Source of the DNA: Lobosporangium transversale
Lineage: Eukaryota > Mortierellomycota > Mortierellomycetes > Mortierellales > Mortierellaceae
DNA: 64,000 nucleotides
Reading direction: 5' to 3'
Assembly (NCBI RefSeq): GCF_002105155.1
Contig: NW_019029024.1
Location: forward strand, 202,001-266,000
Each line of letters starts with the position of its first letter. Position 1 is the stretch's first letter. The position numbers were made by a program, and so were the translations under genes. Under the pieces are notes generated by a model, which made no database searches, had not been told where the DNA came from, and saw nothing but the letters and a program-made list of their open reading frames with translations. Of this stretch, positions 56,074 to 64,000 are shown piece after piece.

Positions 56074-56196
56074 GTAATCTTTGTGTCTTTTTACAAAGCC
56101 ATGATTTGGCCCCTAATGCGCTTTTTTTTTTCTCCTCTAGTTTGTTGCTTTTCTTTGCTACTTTTGTGCCTTCGTCCTCGGGTTCGGATTATGTAA
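54939..56196 (+). CDS. Arrestin N-domain-like protein, apparently lacking the C-domain
   Basis: It starts at ATG 54939 (MHSQKEDLTARKKSL). Exon 1 ends near 55156 after AWVESHWT, and exon 2 runs from about 55274 to 56037. GTIKGTVQFSSNYDCKGRDI, FGYQTWSFPL and SQEIWVINSM line up with the preceding gene, so the two are paralogs. A Ser/Arg-rich insert (about residues 150-210) interrupts the domain. After GAQQ a donor is followed by a 29-nt A run. A short last exon can be read in two frames after the acceptor near 56139, both without an arrestin C-domain. The protein is thus either truncated or ends in a disordered tail. The 3' end is uncertain. Confidence 0.55.
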
Positions 56197-56761
56197 ACGT
56201 TATGTTCCCTTCAAGACCTCTAGACCGGCCTGACCTTGAAATTTAGGAAATCAGGTGCAATTTTTGTGTCCCTACTCAAAACCAGATTCCGGTGACTGAC
56301 TTTGGACATATCCGGTCGGTCACGAATTTAACCGACCTAGAAGGATCTCTCGGCTTTTCAAGATGCCTAAGCGGAGTCTTCCCACACACACATATTATAT
56401 ATATATATATATAATTATCCCTGTCTAATAGTGTCTATTTGTCACATGCCTCCACTTTCCGGTAGCGGAGTAACCTAGGGGCTCTATTACCTTACTCTCT
56501 CTCTTATTTTTAAACATTTCAGTGGCATCATTCTTCCTTAATGAATCCCCTTAGATAGAAATAGTTATTATAATGATAATGATAATGATAATGATATGAA
56601 TAGAAACTTAATAATGCTGATAGAAACAACAACTACATATTATATGATGGCAGGTATGCATTAAATTCAAAAGCCAGAGTCATTTTATATGAATCATTTG
56701 ACAATTAATACGCAAAATACAAGAGCTAAGAAAGAATGATAACGGAAACGATCAACCACAG

Positions 56762-56792
<31 letters not shown>

Positions 56793-57027
56793 CAAATACA
56801 TGACAAGCAGAATGACAAATGGGCCACGAAAAAAAAAAAAAAAAAAATGCAGAATAAATGTGAAAGTAAAAGATAGTTATCATGATACTAAATGATAATG
56901 ACAATAGTAATAACAGGAAAAAAAAAAAAAAAAAAAAAAAAAAGGTACCAACTAGATATTCCTTTTACTTCCTTCGCTGCCATACGCCTTTCCTTCCTTC
57001 CTTCCTTCCTCTTTTGACTTATTTTTT
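56197..57027. other. Intergenic region with microsatellites and A runs
   Basis: It contains a possible short inverted-repeat element (about 56223-56323, ends GACCGGCCTGACC and CCGGTCGGTC), a TA repeat (56393-56413) and a GATAAT repeat (56571-56596). Three A runs follow (56762-56788, 56829-56847, 56920-56943), then a TTCC repeat (56990-57010). No gene is seen. Confidence 0.6.
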
Positions 57028-60000
57028 TTACGACGGTGCTTGAGCTTGTTGAACTTGAGAGATATCATATTGTAATTTGTTGTTATCTTGGTATTCATTC
57101 ACAGCTTCATCTGCAAAGTCCATCAAGTTGCTCAAGTGCATATATGTTCCCAATGGCCACATAATCTTGGGAAACCGCACGACCTTTTCCTCGTAGACTG
57201 GTGCACCATCTACCATGCCTACCAATAATTTCTGCTTTTGTTCCACAAACCTTGAATAAGTCTTGCCACCACTACCTCCAATCTCTTCAGGATGGATACA
57301 CCACTTCTTAAACGCCTTTGGAAAATTCTTCCGCACGATATCAGGCGTGAACGCAACTTCGCATTCTTCCAGTTTAGTCGTCAGGTTCGTCCACTCCTCT
57401 GCAATCTGCAATAACTTGGCTGCTAACTCTGAACTGATCACTACATTGTCCTGTGCCGTTGCTGCAGAATCCCCTCCTGAGGGTCGTTTCTTGAATTGTT
57501 CAAATGCTTGCATCTCCTTTCGAAGTCGATAGTTTGCATAGCTATGGCATTTGAAATAGACTAAGGCCTCTAGTAGATAACTCAGACCGTCCAATCCTTC
57601 GAATTTATCGCAGCATTGGACAGAGAGGGCGGTCGAAAATTGCTTCATGCTACTCCAACACTTCATTGACTCTCTGAGAACTAGATCCGGTCTGGACGAA
57701 TGCATCTGCTCAAAATGTTTGTCATTATAGTGGAACGCTCGCATAAACGCATTGCTGCTGAGAAAATAGACAATAGCGCCCAAACGTGGATTATTCTGAA
57801 CGCGGGTGATTTCATCTGCCTTACGCTTAAGTCCGATAGCCAGTGTGCGATATCTAAAATAAAATAAATAAAACCGGAAAATATATTTCTCTTATTAGAA
57901 ACTATACCTTGTTACCCTTTTTTTTCTTTTTCTTTTTCTCTTTTTTATCTTTACCTGTTATACTCTCTAAAGTATTTGGTTTGCCCGTCCATTGAAGGCT
58001 CATTCGGCATAACTGACATTCGTCGTGGTCCTTCAAGCGATGAGCTCCCTGCTGACCCAGAGATGACTGCGCTATTCGAAGACATGGCAGGTGAATCGGT
58101 TGAAACCTTGGGTGTATTCACCTCCGCTTCTAACCGCCTACGTTGATAGTCCTCCATCGTAAACTTTTTAACTGGCGTCGGCTGTACCACTGGTGTCGGC
58201 TGTACCGCTGGTGTCGAATTTATAGTTGACTCTGGCTGCGGTTGAGATTTTGTAATGCTGTCTAGTGATGAACGAGTTGATAAGGAAGCAGTACTGCTCT
58301 TGGTGTTCTGGGAACTCTGAGAAGGAGAAGAAAGAGCAGGAGGAGGAGCAAGTTGAGATGACGACTTTGTGATAGGTGTAGATGTAGAGCCACGAGGATT
58401 TTCGGCTTTCCGGCGGTTAAACAAAGGTGATTCCCGGCCTCTGTCCGCATTTTCTTCAACAATATCCAGCGATGTAGGTTTAGGATGGCTATTATTAGTG
58501 GATGCTGCCACTGGAACAGGCAAGGATGACATTTCACGTGAAGCATGCTTGTCCTTGTCACGCCTGTCCACCACTTGTTTGTTCTTTGAAGGTGACCGTG
58601 AGCGTTGTCGCTTCCTGTCGCGCCGTGGGTCGCGACTTCCATCCCGCTCCATGCTTCTACTCCTATTTCTGCTTCTGCTCCTCTCCTTACTGCTCCTACT
58701 TGAGCTCCTACTCCTGCCCTTGCTCCAGCTGCGACTCCGAATTCGACGGCTTTTAATAGGCCTCTCCTGATAATCCCGACTAGAATTGTGCACTCGTTTT
58801 ACTTTGGATGACGTGTTTCTTTCAGTCTCATAATCTCGTCGACCGCGATTCGATTGAACAAGCTCATGGCTATCGCCACGATCACGGCTTCTCTTTTGTT
58901 GCCTTGAATATGATCGTGATCGTGATCGTGATCGACTTCGAGAGTCTCCATGTCGTGGACGTCGTTTTGCCGTTCGGCCACGGTCATCCTTAAGAGTTGA
59001 ATGTGATCGCCGATCAGTGTTGTCCTTAGATCTTCCTTCTCTCGCATGGTCATCACGAGCATCATCTACATGGCTCTTCTTTGATAGTTTTGATGATGAT
59101 GATGCTATAGCTGTAGGATCTGGAGACATGCTACTCGAATAACTCCTTCTTCGGCGCAAACTGGCCTCTTTCTTAACGAGCATTCTCTTTGTGGAAGCTC
59201 CATTGCTGCCCTCAGTAAGATCCCGTGCTTTGTCTTTGACTTTTCTTCGATCCTCAGTATCATCGTCTTCGCTCATTGAATTCATCCTTGCAAGCTTCTG
59301 TCGCTTACGATCAATTGTTGACAATTGCGATGATTTTGAGTCCTTAATGGGTCGACCATCCTCAATCCTACTAGTACTACCAGAATTCTGTCGCCGTTCC
59401 TTATCTCGTTTCCTACGTTTTATAGTTGCCTGTGACCGATCCGATTCAGAACTTGAATCCGAATCTGAACCTGAATCTGAACTACTCGACTGCTCACGAT
59501 CACGCTTTGTCTTCTTTCTTCTAGGGCCCTCATTTTCGGAATAGTGCTTCTTAGAAACACTTTTGCTCTTAACCTTTAATGGCGATGCCTGTGGTGAGAG
59601 CGAGCGTCCTGTAGTAGCATTGGATGCGGACTTGGACGAGACTAAACCATTCAATGACTTGAGCCTGGCTTCGAGCTCAGGCAATAAATACTGAGGTATA
59701 TTAATTCTAACAACAGCAGGCGATTTGGATAGATGAACTTTGCCAACCCGTGGTAGTTGTTTTGCCTGTTCCGATGTAAGTAGACAGCAGTACTCCTTTG
59801 ATACTGGCCCCTTCATCGCCGTAACTCCTACAGACCTTTTCCCTCCTAAATCCCCTGTCTTTGAGCCCCTGCGCTGCGCAGATTTCCGTCTAGGAAACAT
59901 AAAAGAAAGAAAAAAAGAAAAAGAGTAAGCAATGAAAGATCCATGATAAAACAAGGCTCTCATTATCCTATGCCTTTATAGTAGCACAAAAAGACTCATC

Positions 60001-61485
60001 TTGAAGTATTATCCATGAAATCTTACCCAATGCTGTTGTAACGCGCATTGGGAATTGCGTCTGCTTCACTCAAAACAATTCCTTCTGAATCAGGTACAGT
60101 GGATTGATTATCTGACTCGTGGCCTGATTCTGAGCTGCTATCATCACTACTGACAGCCAGATCTGGTGGAACTGAAGGCACTTTCCCTGGCTGTTTCCCA
60201 CCTGTGACAGGTCTAGGAGGTAGAGTCCACGTTGGCAGTGTTGGGCTCATGACTGTAGGGAGCTTTGAAATCATCTAAAATGAATATGAATGGGGGAAAC
60301 ACAGGGATAAACTATATTTTAGCCCGTGTGTTACCTACCAAGGGAACACAGTGAGGCAAATAAAATTTGACGTGTAACTTTAAAATAATTCCGTCCTTAC
60401 CTCAATGCTCTCACGCAGCATTTCCGGAGGAGATAGTGGAGCACACTGTGGTCAGACCAGAAAAGACAAATAGATTGCAACAACAAAAGAAGAAGAATGG
60501 TTAATTTGAATTCGCCTATAGCATAGGCAAAGCGATATGCATTCCAAAAGCTTCTAGGAACAGGAGCCAAGAAAGCAATCCACAAAGCCAACCTGGTGAT
60601 ACACGATCTTGTTTGATCGGATATTGGGGCTAACATGTTATTGGTCAATGGAAATAACAGTAAAAAAAAAAAAAATTAGCGGATACGTAGTGAGTAATAA
60701 CAGTAGCAAACAAGGGATCTTATAATAACATCTTAACACAGCGATGCGCAACAAATAGACATGCATTGTTGCATAGGAGTCTCGCCAATGGGTGCACAAA
60801 AAATTTTTGCGTGAGATGGTAAAAAAAAAAATGGACAGTGTCCCTTTCTGTATTATGGTTTTTAAAGGAGAAAGGATGACAACACCAGATTGCACATTCA
60901 TGTTCACACACACGCTTGTACGTGGGTGCACAGGTACAAGCGCACATGCCCCCCTTGCTTGCTCTTTTTTTTTTTTTTTTTTTTTTTCATTCATCACACA
61001 CATTGCACATGCTTTTATTATTTAACTTACCCAAGTAAGGGTCCAAAACCCGCGGCATAGCCAGAGATAGTCCTTGGGGGTGAAGGCGGTACAGTCCAGT
61101 CAGGAGTCTTGTTAATGATATTATTGCCAGGTCCTAATAAAGGTTTTTCTACAGATCGCTCCTTTAACCCAAATGGGCGAGGCATGAAGGTCGCATACTC
61201 GGATACATTGAGGAGGAGATCAGGCCCTGCATTAGGACTCCTTGAGAACCAGTAGCGCCTAAATTCTGCCATCTTTTGATCCAAATCATTGCCACTGTTG
61301 TTTTCATTAGCACCCATGGGTAATGACGATGTGGGATTGGTATTGGATGCGGAAGGAGGAGGGGTGTCAACCATATTGACATAGCTGTTTGGATTAACAG
61401 ATGTCGGAAGCGAGCTTGAGCCAGGACTGGGACTGGAAATCGAAGGACTAGGCCAGGCTGTCCGAGCAGAGGCAGTAGTCGTCAT
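57028..61485 (-). CDS. AF4/FMR2-like (AFF/Ebp1-type) transcription-elongation scaffold
   Basis: Six exons fit in constant phase: 61485-61031, 60629-60593, 60445-60401, 60274-60027, 59889-57955 and 57853-57028, about 1181 residues. The last ~270 residues resemble the AFF C-terminal homology domain: FREYNRYRTLAIGLKRKADE, GAIVYFLSSNAFMRAFHYND and LLEALVYFKCHSYANYRL. The N-terminus has MAEFRRYWFSRSP and MPRPFGLKE. The middle 600 residues are Ser/Arg/Lys-rich with RSRSRSRSYSR repeats and acidic Ser blocks. AFF proteins are scaffolds of the super elongation complex, and a yeast Ebp1 with ELL/EAF is the fungal counterpart; that link is from family knowledge. The 37-nt exon was placed because it alone restores phase. 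Nuclear location is inferred from the basic tracts. Confidence 0.65.
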
Positions 61486-63290
61486 TGAAAAGAGATGAGA
61501 TTTATCTTGTAACAGCAAAAGTAGCCTTGTCTCCTACTCGATTTTTTTTACTTCTTCTTAATGTAAATGCAAAGTCTGGGTCGCTGGAAATGGATCCTTC
61601 AGCAAATCTGGGAGTGAGCACCCAAACCTTCCAAGACCCCAAGACGAAATGCTTCGGCAATTGGTGAAACACTTTTATGGATTTTTTGAACTTTTTTAAA
61701 TAAAAAAGAAATAAAAAGAAGGTTTGAATGGGAAGACCAGGCGGGGCGGGGTTTCTTTTTAAACGTTGCGTGCAGATAATGAACGATGGTTGCGATGCAG
61801 TTCCATGCAGCGCAAATCAAACCTCGTCCTTGGTAGTAAAAAAGGAACAGGAGACAGGTGAAAGGAGGAGAAGGAGAAGGGAGAAAGAGGGAAAGAAAGA
61901 AGATCCAGAAAGAAGGGAGAAAGCGAGAGAAAGGTGAAGAGAGAGTGTGACAAAGAGCAGAAGAAAGAAAGAGAAAAGAAAAAGGATAGCAATGGTTGTT
62001 CTTTTCTTTTTTTTTCTTTTTTTTTTTTTTCCCTTGGCTGCAACTCTCGTTCAAAAGGAATTGCAGCTGTGTATACGTGTGTATAAAAAAATATACGTTT
62101 CTATAACACACACAACACTATGCGGAGATTGCAGAGGGATTGATCAGAATTTGATGAACACAATATTAAGGTAGTTGGATTCAAATGAGGAATGAAATGG
62201 AATAAAGATGAGATGGTTTATGTAAATGTTGTGGTATATGATAGTAGAATTGTCAGAAGGAGTTCAAATGGATCAAATGTGAATAAAAGTGTGTCTTGTG
62301 CGTGTGAACACAATTGAATTGTGTGAGGGTGAAAATTGGAAATGGTGTGAAAATTAAAAATGAAATGTGATCATGGACTACACTCAAAGGCCCATTGGGT
62401 TTGATCCGATCGCAAAGTATTAAAAGAAGAAACAATTCACACAATTACGATTGCAAGAAAAAAGAAAAAAGAGGAATCGATCTATGACAATCGTGAAGGA
62501 AAAGAGAGGCTTTTTTTAATGATTGAGGAAAGGGCGAACAAGACCAGAGTTTTTTCTTTGTGCAATTTAGGGGAGAGGACAAGTAACACAGAACACAGAA
62601 ATACAGAAAAAAAAGAAGTTCCTGACAATGTCTAATGTGCATGTGTGTTTTAATGTAGACAATGCTTCATGATAATGGCTAGAATCATGAGTGGAAATGA
62701 GAATGTTTCTTCTCTTTCTGTTAAAAGAACATTCACAATGACCTCTTGTTTTCTCCTTCCTCCGTATACTTTCTTCTTTACATGAATACATATTCTTTTC
62801 AACGGATGAGCAATAAGAGACATATTACTATTACAGTTATTCCAACGCAGCTATGCAGCCTATCTGGTGATCTTTTTTATTTTTAATTCTTCCAAACAAA
62901 TGATCGACCTTTTTTACCTTTGATTAAGTTTGTCAACCTGAATATGCTCTGGTTATTCCCCGTCCGTCCGGTCTCACGTGCAATCGTGGAGCTCATCCTA
63001 ATATCCCACATACTCACACAGGCAACAAATGTTTGTATATTCATATCATTTGCTCTACATGGAGCAAAACAATTCTACATTCTGAAAGAGCCAACTTGAA
63101 GAGCTGAGTAAAATGTATAAATATACATTGCTCGATTATTTCTTTGACAATAATAAAAGCATAGAAATAAATACATTTTTGTCTTTAGTCAAATAAATAA
63201 AAGGACCCTGCAAAAACATTTTGCATAAAGCAGTTGAATAGAATAAACAAATAAATAAAGGGGAAGCAACAAGGAACAACAAGGAACAGC
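61486..63290. other. Intergenic region upstream of the AFF-like gene
   Basis: 1.8 kb with strong strand asymmetry: GA-rich at 61850-61990, then a T-rich block near 62003-62032. It probably holds the AFF-like promoter and 5' UTR. Open frames on the minus strand here are low-complexity Ser/Phe/Pro readings and are not called. Confidence 0.5.
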
Positions 63291-64000
63291 ATGAATGAAT
63301 GTCTTCCTCCTCTATCCTACATAAACCATAAACATACTTCCTGCCTGCTATGTGTCTCCTCCCCTCTCTTACATGCGGTGCTCTGCGATAACCTGCTACT
63401 GCTTTATCTCACCTCACGCGCTCTCAGTTCCCCACCACTCTTTCTCTCCATCATTGAAGAACAATTGGGCTATCTCCCCTCTTCCGCTTTCTGCAAAGAA
63501 GATTACCTGTCCAATAGGAATGCATTGAATGGTGGCAAAGTAACACATGAAATCGTGTCAAAAATATGTAATCTCGCATCTTATTACATTGGTAATCCAA
63601 ACCTTGACAGGAACAGGTATCATTATCTGGAGCTGCTATTGAATATAAAATACAATATAAAACAACAAGTAACTAAATAACTGACAATTAAGGACCGTGG
63701 TCATGGTATTCCAACAGCAGCAAGACCCTTGACTCTTCTTTTTTATGTCAAATAGATATTAGAATCTATCTCTCTTCTTGACTCGCCTTCCTTCAGACCC
63801 TCATTCTGGAATAAGCAAAGTAATAAACGAATACTTTACGTCTGAAGGCTATTCTAAAACAATAAATTTCTTTATAATTATATCGTTCATCCCCTTAAGC
63901 ATTATGGCTTCATAGGCAGCCTCGATATCAGCAACTACACAATTATCGACCTGGATATGGTCATGATATGGAACTAGAGTACTCTCGATCGTATGAAGAA
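63291..64000. other. Right end of window, no supported gene
   Basis: A 129-residue open frame at 63291-63680 starts with ATG and reads LGYLPSSAFCKEDYLSNRNA and NLASYYIGNPNLDRNRYHYL in its second half. It has no motif, intron or neighbour support. It could be the first exon of a gene that continues beyond the window, but the evidence is not enough to call it. Confidence 0.3.

Noticed and set aside
58262-59544. Overlapping frames opposite the AFF-like SR-rich exon
   Set aside because: Repetitive RS codons keep other frames open; only the frame that splices to the C-terminal homology domain makes sense.
1-64000. CRISPR arrays, tRNA genes, bacterial-type operons or riboswitches
   Set aside because: No regularly spaced repeats, no tRNA A/B box pair with a cloverleaf, and all convincing genes are split by spliceosomal introns.

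Overview
The window is nuclear DNA of a filamentous, early-diverging fungus. Mortierellomycota or Mucoromycota fits best, but this is inferred from gene content and was not tested. The genes are dense and broken by many short GT-AG introns, often with CTAAT/CTGAC-like branch sites. The protein set is fungal or opisthokont, and an 18S rRNA-like stretch is of fungal type. Long A/T homopolymer runs of about 17-34 nt recur in introns and intergenic DNA. There is no bacterial operon structure, CRISPR array or tRNA gene that I can see.

Region 1 (0-30 kb) is ordinary gene space. In order: an OPT-family transporter (+), peptidyl-tRNA hydrolase (+), a cytochrome P450 (-), a Sec14/CRAL-TRIO protein (-), glycine C-acetyltransferase (+), tRNA-splicing endonuclease subunit Sen2 (-), an AFG2B/SPATA5L1-like double AAA ATPase (+), a second divergent double AAA ATPase (-), a three-RRM RNA-binding protein with 13- and 20-nt micro-exons (-), argininosuccinate lyase (-), a single-exon Myb-like protein (+), a small helical protein (-) and a small NTF2-like candidate (-). 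I worked out exon joins for most of these, and the reading phases add up across whole genes.

Region 2 (about 31-50 kb) is an accessory, transposon-rich island. It holds a decayed and 3'-truncated 18S rRNA pseudogene. It also holds two divergent copies of an unusual gene that puts a FEN1/XPG-like nuclease domain upstream of a TnpB/Fanzor-like RuvC domain with a zinc ribbon: a broken copy at 32.9-35.9 kb (+) and a largely intact one at 44.3-47.8 kb (-). A Crypton-type tyrosine-recombinase element with a GCR1_C-like tail lies at 37.9-41.2 kb (-), bracketed by ~34-bp direct repeats. A ~0.8-kb foldback element with ~155-bp inverted arms and other repeats complete the island. The double-nuclease gene is the most unusual item in the window.

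Region 3 (52-64 kb) returns to host genes: two arrestin-fold genes in tandem (+), the second apparently lacking its C-terminal arrestin domain, and a large AF4/FMR2 (AFF/Ebp1)-like scaffold with an SR-rich middle (-). The last 2.5 kb holds nothing I can support.

Functional links are few, as expected in a eukaryote. Sen2 and the AFG2B-like gene are head to head, only 70 bp apart, so they may share a promoter. The two AAA ATPase genes are tail to tail, which matters because AFG2-type ATPases act in ribosome maturation and pair with paralogs in animals.
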